A stretch of 64,000 nucleotides of DNA from Atopsyche davidsoni (Eukaryota; Arthropoda; Insecta; Trichoptera; Hydrobiosidae): contig JAILWY010000002.1 in NCBI GenBank assembly GCA_022113835.1, positions 970,501 through 1,034,500 of the forward strand, read 5' to 3'. Of this stretch, positions 33,702 through 44,807 are shown in pieces (the stretch's first letter is position 1; each line of letters opens with the position of its first letter). The notes under the pieces were generated by a model. That model ran no database searches, was not told the DNA's origin, and worked only from the letters and a program-made list of their open reading frames with translations. The position numbers and the translations under genes are program-made.

Positions 33702-34053
33702 TTGATAATGATTAAGTACATTTTTTCAAATATTGAAATATGATTAAAGAAACTCTCAGAAAAATATCATCGAGATTTGAGTGGTATTCGGACCCACATC
33801 CCCAAGCTTACATGGCCAGTGTATTACCAATTATAGAAACGAATCACTAGGTACTTGGCAAGAATTTTTTAACAATCATATCCTTTAAGTGAAACAACGT
33901 ACTAATTATGCCAATTGAATATTGTGTGACTTGCAATACTAGACTTAAGCATTTTTCAATATTTGAAAAAATGTACTTAATCATTATCAATCAATAGAAA
34001 ACCTGTATGGGCAAAATCGTACTTCCTGTGAGATGTTCACAAAAGTCAATAAT
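33702..34053. mobile_element. S1 SINE-foldback hybrid, copy c, with 13-bp target duplication
   Basis: Begins TTGATAATGATTAAG. It then reads, inverted, the S1 body, the tRNA-like head (about 33765-33850) and the S1 leader to about 33945, and then switches to the forward S1 body (ATATTTGAAAAAATGTACTT) and tail (CGTACTTCCTGTGAG) ending TCAATAAT (34053). ATATTAAAATGGA at 33689-33701 is repeated exactly at 34054-34066. The empty site exists in F copy 6 at 48.84 kb, confirming insertion into family F. The same inverted start recurs at 56919 and 62409, so the fold-back form is inherited by the family. Confidence 0.85.
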
Positions 34054-34110
34054 ATATTAAAATGGAATTCCACCAAGTACACTCTGTCAAAAATATTAAT
34101 GATATATATA
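34054..34110. mobile_element. Foldback family F, copy 3, right end
   Basis: ATATTAAAATGGAATTCC, then CACCAAGTACACTCTGTC and AAAAATATT. Matches the right end of copies 5 and 6. The first 13 bases are the target duplication of the inserted SINE hybrid. Confidence 0.75.
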
Positions 34111-34129
34111 ATTTTCAGTAACAACGGTG

Positions 34130-34420
34130 TCATATGACGTCACGCTCAACACGCTGCCATACTATTGCACTCTCTCTACACATGATAGCCTTTCGCGGGC
34201 ATCAAACAATACGTGGCACACATAAGCCGTAACGGATATGGGTTTCGTTATATCGCGTTTGTAACGGCGCTGCTTCCCCCGTGCAGGAAGTGCCTGTCAG
34301 AGCCCAGCCCCGGGCGGCACGTGTCCGAGCTAGATAAGGCTTTGATTGCGAGTCTGTAGGACAAGGATACATCCTCCTCTCTTCTCGTGATGGAGACTGG
34401 ATGAATTTTGCTCATACTCA
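34130..34420. promoter_or_regulatory. CpG-rich candidate regulatory patch (CRE, E-box, GATA, TCF)
   Basis: TGACGTCA (34135-34142), GGCACGTGTCC (CACGTG E-box, about 34315), AGATAAGG (GATA-type) running into CTTTGATTGC (TCF-type) near 34332-34350. The 91-codon minus frame across it is not recognised. Strong motif mixture, function inferred. Confidence 0.35.
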
Positions 34421-35265
34421 TCCGACTGTGAAAAGTATCATTACGTGAACAATAATTATTTAGTACAAGCAACACAAAAAAAACTTTTACGGAAATTATT
34501 TTATTTTTTACGGATAACATCAAGTCGGAATCTAAAATGTAATTTTTTTGTTTAGAATAACATTAATTTGACCCACATAATTTTTTTTTGGAAACTATTA
34601 TTTAATTTAAATAGATTTTTCATTTTTACACAATACTTTTGACTTCATTTAAAATACAAGGTTTTCATTGTTAAACTGAATTTTAATGAAGTAAAAATAT
34701 TATATTACCAATGATACTTATAAAATATTTATTAAATATGTAAAATTTTTAGCTTAGGAAAATTTGACTAAAATATAAACTTCCTTTAAAGCCAAAATCT
34801 AAAATTATTTTTCGACACTCAAATATTGAACTTTAGATCTTATAATAATTAATAAAATATATAACAAGCCATAAATATATCTTTTTAGGTGATTAAATCA
34901 CAAATTGTTAAAAACTGTTATTTTTTATATACAAAATATAAAAAAAAAACTATAAATATTAATTTATTTAATTGTCATATCATGTAAAGTTCTACTATGG
35001 AGATACGATTAAATAACATAAGTTGTTAATAACAAAGGTTTTAAAAATATATAAGCTTATTGAAATTTATATATTTAGATTTTCCAGTATGCAAAGTGAC
35101 GCGACACAATAATATTGTTTTGTTATGATAAAGTGAATCGACGGGTAGAAATGTCAAAGGTTAAATAAACAAGAAATGGCATCTACTTATTAAGACACGA
35201 AACCCCAATACAGTCAAACTATTATTTTCAAAGTAATATCTTGTTAGATAGATAGGAAACATGGT
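34421..35265. other. AT-rich sequence, nothing recognised
   Basis: No supported feature. Confidence 0.45.
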
Positions 35266-35267
35266 TT

Positions 35268-35330
35268 TAGATCTCACCTGTGTCATGAAAAAAACTTCGA
35301 GGATTTTTCCTGTCGTCTGTGTGGATCAAT
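35268..35330 (+). repeat. S2 repeat, copy c (tail)
   Basis: CTGTGTCATGAAAAAAACTT, then GAGGATTTTTCCTGTCGTCTGTG. This matches the tail of the repeats at 262-386 and 7697-7790. The tRNA-like part is not recognisable here. Confidence 0.45.
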
Positions 35331-35394
35331 AACTTGAAAGCATATTGAATATTAAAAATGTAGATTTAGAAAAATAATCATAGATTTAAATATA

Positions 35395-35460
35395 TTTTAT
35401 GTTTGGTAAATAGCTGTGTTAACCACTAGACCTCGAAGCTGTTCGTATGTATGATCAGCT
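35395..35460 (-). repeat. Possible tRNA-like A-box relic
   Basis: On the minus strand GGTCTAGTGGTTAACACAGC resembles a tRNA D-arm (A box). No B box at the expected distance. Low confidence. Confidence 0.2.
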
Positions 35461-37330
35461 CACTAATATTACATCTGCTAATGTTTTTCGTAGGATTTAA
35501 TCTAGTATCGAACCTTGCTGGGGCGAATGTTTTCTTCGAGCTGAGCTCTTATTTCTGAGAAGTAATTTGTTTCAGATGGGTTTTTGTAAGATGGATAGAG
35601 ATCGATTTCAGTTATTGAAAAATTATATTTTTCTCTTTGGATTTTCTCGCGTTTAATCATTTTAAGATATACAATATCTCCCCAAACGGTATTACCTCTA
35701 TTTGGTGTAACAGAATTATTTGTAAAATATGATCATAACAAAAAAATAATCATATTTTGTAAAACGATCACTTTTGCCTAGGTTGTATATTGTGCCATAA
35801 CATTTATCTTATGATATAATGCGGTATAAGATAATTAATTTATTGTGATGATATCAAAATTATTGACGAGAGTTAAACATATAAACAAAGTAATAACAGA
35901 TTCAACTCTATTTATTTCAACAAATAAGCCAAAAAAAGTTACAGTATTATTTTGCTACTATTTGATATTTATTTTATCAAAGAAAACATTATCTAATTTT
36001 TTTAGACTTTTAACGAACAAAAAGTAAGAAAATAAATACAAAAAAAAAAATTAGAAAAATAAAAAAAGTAATAAGGCAAAATACTTTGAAACAAGCAGAG
36101 TTCGATCACTGTACTTCAAAAATTTATAGCAAGTTTATTTAAAAACAATGGTGTACATGAATAGGCTTTTAAATCGGGTAAACTGAAGATGTTTAAAATT
36201 TAATATTGATACAATTTTTAAAGTTGTGAGACTGATTAACTTCATTAAGCGTAGAAAACAAAAAATTGAAAATTTTTATGATGGAGCAAGGTATTTGTCA
36301 AGCATAACATAAATACGTTTCCTAATTCGTTTTGCCTAATTTATAAAAATTTATAGATAAAAAACTGTTGAAGAAATTTAAACAATAAAAAAACCTATTA
36401 AAAACAAAACAAATTAAATAAAATGCTAATAAGTATACATTAGCGTCCACTAATTCTCTATAATTATCATATATTTTGGAAACAACATAAGAAAACAATT
36501 AGCTTTCTAACAACGGAGAGGTAATTAAATTTGGATGCTTTACAATGGTTTCTAAATGAAGTACTTATGTACCATGTGAAGATTCATTGCTTTTATCTAT
36601 TTTTTTAAGTACATTATTTTTACTCAGACCCAATCTGAAAGCTACTAATTATAGTCACCTTTTAACAGGTGGGGAAATAGCAAATAATATTTTATAGAAG
36701 TACACTAGATGAATCTTATCAAATATTTTTTTAAGGAAAGCAAATTAAAAGGCATTTTATTATTTAGTAACACAATCATTATACTAAAAAATCAATTCAC
36801 GACATTTTTATCAAGATACCTTAAAATGATTGGTTACTTGAATTTATTCGCATACAATATATAATTTATACATGTAACCGACTTTTGTAATATTCAGTTA
36901 TTTGTTGTATAAATAAAAAATATTACTTAATACATGAAATTATTTTTCTTCTTTGCATTGGATGAAGGTATTTCAAGTATTTTTGTTTTTTTTCATTTAC
37001 TGTTGATATTTTTACTACTAACACGTAAATATATACGCAAGAAAAAAATGTTCCAATGTAAAATGGACAGAAGATATAAATAAAAGTCACTATAGTGTAT
37101 CATGTATTAATTTTTCTTAGAATTTTGTTCATTAACTCATGAATTTTTTTTTATTTAATTTTAAATGAATCCATAAAATAAATATTATAAATTTCAAATA
37201 CGGTTTATTATCAACATAGCATGCTTTAAAAAAAACCCACAAACTTGGTAATATCTTTCAGAATACACAATAAGTTTTAAATTAACATAAATAGATACGT
37301 GTAATATATATATATTATAAAATGAGATTT
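35461..37330. other. AT-rich sequence, nothing recognised
   Basis: About 1.9 kb with only small low-complexity frames (35845-36027 plus). Confidence 0.45.
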
Positions 37331-37339
37331 AACTTCGTA

Positions 37340-37515
37340 TATTCAGTTTAATCCGGGGCTTGAGATATCCTTGAGCCCTCCGCCACGTGATACAGAATCA
37401 TGTATAATCCAGTTAATGCATCTTGACAGAATTCAGGAAGGACAGGACCTGGGTATGGAGCACACCTTCCTGTCGACAGATATCGATTCAGTTTATGGCC
37501 AGGTATACAGGGTGT
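37340..37515. promoter_or_regulatory. Candidate regulatory patch with Otx/Bicoid-type sites
   Basis: TTTAATCCGGGG (about 37349) and TATAATCCAG (about 37403) carry two TAATCC cores. There is also GAGATATCC, CTTCCTG and CCACGTGAT (E-box). GC-richer than its surroundings, with no frame. Confidence 0.3.
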
Positions 37516-38925
37516 CACTTAAAAAGAGTCATTAATACATACAAACTAGTTTTGCAGTTTAAAAATGAGCATGCACTAATTCTAAAATCTCAGTTTTTTT
37601 AGCGTCTTAAAGAGTAAACCTCTAATTTCTGCAGAGTAATAATAATAAAACCGAACTATTGTAAATAAACAAAGACGGTATGAATAAAAAAAAAAATTAT
37701 CAAACTCTCAATAGGTACCTTCAAAAACTTTAATATATGTTTGTAGTTTTTGACAGTCGTTGTTATTGGATGATTTGTTTTTTTTAGGTGTTGGTCTCCT
37801 TAAAGTTTTAAACCCTTTATCATCCTTTATCAGCAAATTCCCGAGATGGTCCTAGCACGGAGCCGGAAACGTCAGATGGCTGAAAACTTCGAACAACTTA
37901 ACACCTAAGAAACCAAATTGTCTTTATACGTCGACTTTACATACAACTAAAACTAAATTATCCTTAAATACAAGCTTAATTTTTGATACCTGTACTAATC
38001 TTTCATTCTAATATATACGTGTGTACACATTAATGCTTTACAAGTTGCCACATAACATTGAAACTTTAAGCCGGAGCTGTCAAAATTGTATTATCAATGC
38101 TGGCAACTCATTCCCCGGAGAGCTCTACCCCCACAAGTGACAGCAACCCAGATAAATACTGAATTACACGTAAATAAATGTTTCGATGAAAATAAAGCGT
38201 TATGAAGAAATAACTTTGAATACGTTGTAATTCAATAGTTTTGGGATTTCTTGGGCTTTAAGCTACGCTCTGCTTAATTTCTTCGGGTGATTTGGTACTG
38301 TAGCAATTTTAAAGGGTTTTTTATTTAACACAAACAACTACACAGCACAATATATTTTTCAATTAATTTAAAAACCATTTAATAATAATTGGTGAGTACA
38401 AAATTACTGGACTACAGCCCGTTCGTACTATTTAGAAATTGATGTTCAACACTTTCATTCCGACGAGAATCTCCCATCGTATAAAATTAATTATAAATGG
38501 GTTATCTTCAACACCATCTGAAGATAGATAAAACAACATGAACAATATTTTAATTAATATTATGACGTATAACCTGCACTTAACAGAGTGGTTTGACATG
38601 TTCACACAAACTCAGGGACTTTAAACCTTTCATAGTGGATAGAAATATTTAAAAAATAAGAGCACCGTTTTGAATTATCAGTTCAAATATAAAAAAATAT
38701 TTATTATTAGATTTTAATTGCTTCTATCGCTCATCAATTATTTTTTTTGTAATTTTAATAATTTTACTAGAAACCCAAATAAAGTTGCATGAAAATAGAT
38801 TTTTTTTTAATGCTTTCAATCAAGAACCAATTACCAATAGTGGTGTAGGAATATTCCAGTTTATTTACGAGCTCAGGAACCTTCGTTCGAACTACTCCTA
38901 GTGATAATCCAGATTGTTACACTAA
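37516..38925. other. AT-rich sequence, nothing recognised
   Basis: A moderately GC-richer piece at 37790-37900 and CGTTCGAAC near 38885 were examined. Neither gives a clear repeat or gene. Confidence 0.38.
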
Positions 38926-38929
38926 TCGC

Positions 38930-39065
38930 ATACAAGCGGAACAAACCTCAGGTGTAGGCGCCTTTCATCCCGCATCAGTCACGTCTGCGGCTCACGAATT
39001 AAAAATTAATTAGCTCTTTGTTAAAACCAAAACGTGCGGTGGATGTAGTCTGTTCGGAATATTAA
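38930..39065. promoter_or_regulatory. Candidate regulatory patch with Runx-, E-box- and HMG-type sites
   Basis: CTCAGGTGTAGG (CAGGTG), ATTAATTAGC (homeodomain core), CTCTTTGTTAAAACC (HMG-type) and GTGCGGTGG (Runx-like TGCGGT) within about 130 bases. Confidence 0.3.
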
Positions 39066-39477
39066 TGCTGAAACAGTGCTTAGCTTTAATTCGTTTATTC
39101 TATATAAACTAAATAAATATAGTATACAGGTTGGCTTGCGGACATATAACGCTTCACGCATGTGAATTCAAAACTGGTGTAAAAAATCTCACGTTTGTTC
39201 CGGTTTTGTCGAAATTTACAATTAGATAAATTTTTATATAATTTTTCAAAAATACGTGCATTTGCAAATGATAACAGGAGATGTTAGTGGATTCAGCCAT
39301 GACAGACATTTTTTTGAACACCAACTTGATAAATTAAGATTTATTTACTATTTTAAACTATTTAAGTATTTTACGTAATATTAGTTGAAGGTAGTAGTAT
39401 AGAATCCTCGATTAGTAACATTAAACTCACTGTCTTTTTAAATTACTTTTGACAGTAATTGCCTCTATTTATTTTTA
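39066..39477. other. AT-rich sequence, nothing recognised
   Basis: No supported feature. Confidence 0.45.
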
Positions 39478-39715
39478 ACACTCTGTCATCAGTGGAATTC
39501 CATTTTAATATTTTAAATATATTACTCGAATAATTTTTCCACGTGTTATTTTTATTGGTGACGGGTTTCACCAACTTTTCTAGTTACAATAAAAATTAAC
39601 ATGTAGAATAATCACTCAAGTATTTTATTTAAAATAAAATTCCTAAAAAGTTAACGAAACCTCACTCTGCTTGAAAATGCCAACCTAGCATTAGACAAAT
39701 CGAAACGTTAAATAT
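39478..39715. mobile_element. Foldback family F, copy 4 (decayed)
   Basis: CACTCTGTCATCAGTGGAATTC is followed by CATTTTAATATT, TTTTTCCACGTGTTATTTTT, GGTGACGGGTTTCACCAAC, then inverted ACATGTAGAATAATCACTC and AAGTATTTTA, and CTCACTCTGCTTGAAAATGCC. The arms are close together, leaving a short hairpin. Same family as 41 kb. Confidence 0.65.
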
Positions 39716-40895
39716 TATATTATATTATATGTTTATTTTGAACAGACTTTTTTGTAGTTTCATCACCTTAGTCAAAGCGGGATTCCGCTTTATCGGCCTA
39801 AGCGATTGGAGTGTAGAAGACTGCATTCAATAAGAACCTGTCCCACTTGCGATCGCGACGCCTTCAAACTTTAAATTATTCTAAATATTTAAATTTAAAT
39901 TCAAGAAGACATTCCTCTGGAAAACTATCCGACCCCAAACACCTGAAACTCTCAACAACCCTCGCACAACCGCGAAACTTTAAAATTGTAAAGCGCGACA
40001 AACCAACCCACAAACCCTATTTAAGCACGCTTTACATAGCCAGGGTTGTCGTATATGCCAGAGGATTTAAAAAAGTTAAATACAAATACAAAACATTCAA
40101 ATGAAAGGTATTCTCACACGTAAAAAAATTGGCTATGTTTTTCTGAATCATTTGATTAATATAATACAAAATTACAATATCCTAAATATTTTATTAACTA
40201 ACAATATTTCAATTAATGATTAGTTGTTAATAAAATATAGTAAATAAAATTATTTTTTTATTCATCAATGATGGTTTTTATGTCATTTCTAAATTTCGCA
40301 TGTACAATTACTGTTCTTAAAAATAAAATAAAAACATTCATTTGCATTTTAAATGTAATTTTCTAAACATTTCTTTACGTTGTGAATAGAAACATAAATT
40401 CATATTCTCTCTTTTTTGATTGACTGTTTTTCAAAGTAAGTAAATTGTTTTCTAAATAAAAGAGAAACATTACACGTAAAAAGGAGGAGGTTATTTTTAA
40501 TATTTTTTTGTTGATATAACTATTGACGAATATAGCTGCTGTAGAATCTAAATTCTTTGACAGCTTTTTTCCTTGCAGAGTTGTCTGGCTAGTCTAATCG
40601 CTCAAATTATCTGAACTTGAATATCACTTACTTGCATATTTCATATAAAAAATATACATTGAAAAAATGTATATGCTATTGTAAAAATACAAAAAAAATC
40701 TCTTAAATGTAAATAATTTTCTCAATCATTAACTGACAAAATAATGAACATTGGTTTGACGCAAAAGGTATCTTGATAGTACAAATGCATCACTTACAAT
40801 TGAAAATAATAACATACTATTAAATGATTAAAAATAAAATAATAAAATATTATTTTTTCTCTACTCTTCTTTCTATTTACTAAAAAATCACTTTA
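39716..40895. other. AT-rich sequence with a TATTATA-type microsatellite
   Basis: A short ATTAT-type tandem run lies at 39712-39731. The moderately GC-richer 39770-40040 holds an 85-codon plus frame (39847-40104) without a recognised domain. The rest is featureless. Confidence 0.38.
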
Positions 40896-41344
40896 ATATT
40901 TTTGAATAAAATACTCGAGTGATTTTTCACATGTTCGTTTTTATTAGTGACCGGTTTCGCCAACCTATCACTTTGCCATTATCAAACAGAGTGAGATTTT
41001 ATATAATAATAAGCAATTAGGTAAACAATTGTTAAAGGGAACAAACATTTGTTCACAAAAAATTGCAATTATATAGAATCCTCCACTTGTCAGATACATT
41101 AAAATCTTATTACCCCTTACCACCTGACAATCACTCTCTCTCTTTACAACAACCTCTCCCTCTAACAATTGTTTACCTAATTGCTTATTATTATATAAAA
41201 TCTCACTCTGTTTGATATTGCCACCGTGAAAGAATGGCAAAACCGGTCACAAATAAAAAATGAACATGTGGAAAATCACTCAAGTATTTTACTCAAAAAT
41301 ATCAAAATGGAATTTCACCAAGTACTCTCGGTCAAAAATATTGA
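40896..41344. mobile_element. Foldback family F, copy 5 (most complete)
   Basis: Arms of about 137 bases (40904-41039 and 41157-41294) are inverted copies of each other with scattered mismatches. They contain TGATTTTTCACATGTTCG, GTGACCGGTTTCGCCAAC, CATTATCAAACAGAGTGAG, TATATAATAATAAGCAATTA and AACAATTGTTA. The 117-base loop holds the TACCCCTTACCACCTGACAA block. An outer right segment (CCAAGTACTCTCGGTC) ends AATATTGA. No transposase. The superfamily is unknown and could be a foldback DNA transposon derivative. Confidence 0.85.
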
Positions 41345-41454
41345 ATTTTCTTAAAAATTCTCTTCTGAACAATTTAAACTGTTTTTCCCCTTTATGCTTT
41401 TATTCCCAATTATGTGTCATATTGACCATTAAAATATAAAAATTTCTTTGAATG

Positions 41455-41645
41455 TTCCTTGGGTGTTTTGACGTGACCATGCCCTGCCCGTGCCCGCTCC
41501 TCCGGCCGCTCGAGGCAGGCCCACACATCACCTGGTGTATTCAATCTAACTCGGAACAGCTTGATAAATGACTCGGGCTCACGATTAGGCACTTTGTTAC
41601 TCCACCAGCCGGCAGGTATCTCCCGCCCCCTCTCCCCCTCCCAAC
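41455..41645. promoter_or_regulatory. GC-rich promoter-like region upstream of a small ORF
   Basis: CpG-rich with GCCCGTGCCCGCTCC and CCCGCCCCCTCTCCCCC, directly before an ATG in good context. The ATG lies within CAACATGGCG, and an inverted ATGGCG (CGCCATTTTGG) follows within 20 bases. Inverted AANATGGCG motifs resemble paired YY1/Pho sites common near start sites. There is no TATA box. Promoter function is inferred. Confidence 0.33.
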
Positions 41646-41777
41646 ATGGCGCCGCCCGCCATTTTGGAAATCTACGCAGGTAGCGTAAACGAAGTGTGTG
41701 AAAGAATGCGGTTTTCAATTTTGCATGAAAACGAGGCGGAACGGTCTATGAAGAATAGCAGACCTTTTTCGGTTTAA
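41646..41777 (+). CDS. Candidate small ORF or first coding exon, 43 codons
   Basis: ATG at 41646 in a favourable context (CCCAACATGG). It stays open for 43 codons to TAA at 41775-41777, beginning MAPPAILEIYA and ending SRPFSV. No family is recognised. CAG|GTAGCG at 41679 is a possible donor, in which case only about the first 11 codons would be exonic. It sits at the end of a CpG-rich, promoter-like stretch, which is why it is reported. It may be chance, because the ATGGCG motif could simply be a regulatory site. The opposite-strand 102-codon frame (41410-41718) shows no family either. Confidence 0.22.
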   Translation: MAPPAILEIYAGSVNEVCERMRFSILHENEAERSMKNSRPFSV

Positions 41778-42530
41778 GTAATGTTGAAATTATGTTTCGG
41801 GTTTTCGGTTCATACATTTTTATTTTTAATAAATCAAAGCCTATTTACTGAAAATAATTGGCTTGACATGTAAACTGTAAAATATAACCAACTTAACATT
41901 AAAAAATACTTTATTTCACTGGGTACAAAGGGAAGTGCTAAAATTATAACTGGTTGAACACTGCCGCTTTCGCTTTGAATTGCTTTTAAACTGCTTATTT
42001 GTATATATTTATTTCTCTTTTAACTTATAATTACATTTTTAAGTGTTTATTTTACTAAATTTTGAATATAGAAAAAACTTTACAGCAATTTAACAACAAG
42101 CAAAACAAAACACGAATGCAACGGTTTAGCTAAAAGTTTAAATATGCTAAAAACTATCAAACATTTAAGATACTTCAAAAGTATTTTTCATACATTAAAT
42201 TACTCAATTTTCTTACTAAAAACGAATCAGTATTTTTATGTTTTAATTTATGTCATCAATAAAATACTTTTAATGTTATTTTTATTTCTTTTGTATAAGA
42301 AAATTTGCATAAAAAATTATATAATATAATTTTAGACTTCGTGTATATTATTATGTTACCTGATTAATAATTGCATATCCCGCAAAGAATCTGACCTATA
42401 ACAGTACATTTTAAAAATTTGATTTTTAAACATTCCCAAAAATTACTTACACATGAAGAAGCTCAATTTAATTAGCATTTGTTATCCTTGAAAAATAAAA
42501 ACATAAATAAGAAAAAAAACTGCATAATTC
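41778..42530. other. AT-rich sequence, nothing recognised
   Basis: Small low-complexity frame only (42144-42329). Confidence 0.45.
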
Positions 42531-42534
42531 TTCT

Positions 42535-42745
42535 GGAAACTAGTAATTCTGCAAGTTCCTTCCTCGGAGTGCTGCATCTTCAGAACAAAACAAATGAAGC
42601 GAGAAACAAAAAGCAAACGACGCCGAGGGAGGCGCACTCTTTTGTTTCCGCTGCGGCTTTCTTAACTCGAGGCTCTTATGGTGAAATGTGAACTCTGATG
42701 CGGTCAGATCAAGACCTCCCTCTTAAGATATGTGCTCCCGTTGAA
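42535..42745. promoter_or_regulatory. GC-richer patch, candidate regulatory element
   Basis: Contains ACAAAACAAATGAAGCG, CTTTTGTTTCCGC (HMG-type) and GATGCGGTCAGATCAAG (Runx-like TGCGGT). The 70-codon frame (42479-42691) is not recognised. Confidence 0.26.
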
Positions 42746-44055
42746 GACAAAAGTTTTGATGTAATGTAGTGATTTACTCATTTTTACTACTGGGCAAATG
42801 TAAATAAGTTTGCTTGTGATCGATTCGCACATAAAACTAGATTTTTTCAGATGATTTCTTGTTGTTAATCAATGATCATTAAATAAAGTATACAATGAGA
42901 GAAAAACTTGAGTTATAATTTTTTTTTTTTTTAATAGAAAAATATTTGTCAGATTTTTTATGATTTTGTTTAACATATTTTCTTTCATTAATCATTAAAA
43001 TAAACTAACCTTTTTCAATTAGACTCATTGCTTGGAACACTAAAATAATTCTGAAAGAGTACAAACATTTGAAATTCTTGGTTGTATTGTGAAAAAATGA
43101 TGCACATATTAAAATCATTCATCGTCATTGAATTAACACTTTTATAATATTAAGAAGGCAAGTACTCATTTTTTTTAAACAAAATTATTATGTCTCAATA
43201 TTACATCCAGAATTTGATTTATAAAATTTAATTGAATGAAAAAAGCATGTTCTACATTTTCTACATATTGCCAACTTTTAAATATTATTTTAGCTGGATT
43301 TTAAATTTAACTCTTTAGTGTATCAACAATCACATTCATTTAAACAACACAAAGATCTTAATGTTATATGAAGAATTATTCATATTTTTTATGCTTTAAA
43401 TAAAAGAATTACAAATTAAATCAAATAAAAATCTTGCGTCCGTTTTTCATTATTTTTTTTTTGTATTGGAATAAATTTTATAAAAAACACTTATATTTGT
43501 TTTTATTTTATGCAAATGTATTCCGTACGGCGTGGACTCCGTGACATTATTCGAAAAAAAAAACGATACTTAATTTAATTACCAATAAAAATAAATTTTA
43601 TGACTCCCTAGCTAGATAAGACACAAATTAAATTACCTGCAAGTTCATAAACAAGTAACAGGTTGTAAATTTCCATAAAAATTAATAGTAAATATTGTGT
43701 TTATTGTTGAAAAGACGGTGAGAAATAATGGTTTTCATTTGCAACGGATTTAGAGTTTTTGCTTTTTGTTAAGTTTAAAAGTGCTAAGTAAATATAAAAC
43801 TCTTATATGGCAGTCATTTAAAAAGGCTATAAGAATAATTTTCAAAAAAACTCAGCTATTTTATTTAAGTAAAAAGCAATGCTGAAGTATTTTCTTTATT
43901 GAATATTAACATTATTATAGATGCAAATAATCACTTTCTTTTGTATTTTTTGAAAATATTTTATTACTCTTTCAGGTGGATTGCTAAAAAGTGACTATTA
44001 TCAAGAACATAAATTTTTCTTTATTTTTGGGTGTTGTGCAGCGTTGTTTTTTAAG
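42746..44055. other. AT-rich sequence, nothing recognised
   Basis: About 1.3 kb without frames, repeats or GC patches. A TTACTCTTTCAG|GTGGAT string near 43976 is a plausible acceptor but a poor donor. Confidence 0.42.
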
Positions 44056-44100
44056 TCTTCAGGCGTCGGTCCCGGCACTGGAGCCTTCTTAAGAAATTTA
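44056..44100 (+). repeat. Dispersed ACTGGA motif, second copy
   Basis: GGCGTCGGTCCCGGCACTGG, then AGCCTTCTTAAG. Resembles 10120-10153 and 51397-51430. Short repeat fragment of unknown class. Confidence 0.33.
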
Positions 44101-44229
44101 AATGGTCAGTAAATAGTCATAAAAACACACATTTTACACATAAAAAACTGTATTGTATACACAATTACATCTTAATTAATATTTTTTTATATAAGTTTCT
44201 ATTGGTGTGTATCTCAAGCACAAGCATTA

Positions 44230-44529
44230 TCTATATATATAAAACACAAAAAAATGTTTGTGGATCCGTTATAGGCTTTAAAACCATCCAACCGATTTGC
44301 TTCAAACGGGTTTCATTTGAAAGGAAATAATACGAAGGTGGTTTTAGACTACTAAAACAATGCATTAGGCACATTCGGTCCATTTATTTTCCATACAAAA
44401 ATTTTCAACATATTTAAAGTCGATATCGTTACTCGCAAAAAACCTCAAGTTCGCGCATAATACGGACTTTCAAAACTAAAACACAGATCTGTCATTCAAA
44501 ACAGAGAGTTTTATCATTTGTGGTTATCA

Positions 44530-44566
<37 letters not shown>

Positions 44567-44807
44567 AAAAGTGCCACCAAAAAGAGCTGTAATTGGAAGA
44601 TATACAGCAGATGCGAAACTGCCGGACAACGTGAAGTGCGTTTGGAGTCAAAAAGGTTGAGAAAGCAACAGTCAAGAGCAGTAGAAACATCAGAAAAACA
44701 TGAAGCACGTCTATAACAAGTTCGAATCAGAGATACTATAGCAAGAGCTGCTGAAACTCTTCAACAGCATGAAAACAGCGTAGTAGCACACGCCGGATAT
44801 CCGCTAG
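44230..44807 (+). mobile_element. Helitron, non-autonomous, with both canonical ends
   Basis: Starts TC (44230) in TCTATATATATAAAACAC, followed by the subterminal block with GTTATAGGCTTTAAAACC and CCAACCGATTTGCTTC seen in many insect Helitron-type elements. Ends in a CGGATATCCG palindrome (44794-44803) followed at once by CTAG (44804-44807). The base before is A and the base after is T, the classical A^T insertion site. A TA microsatellite (44533-44564) lies inside. It is too short to carry Rep/helicase and must have depended on another copy. Confidence 0.8.

Noticed and set aside
41410..41718. 102-codon minus-strand frame as a gene
   Set aside because: It lies antisense in a GC-rich promoter-like patch. 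Composition explains the open frame and no family is visible.
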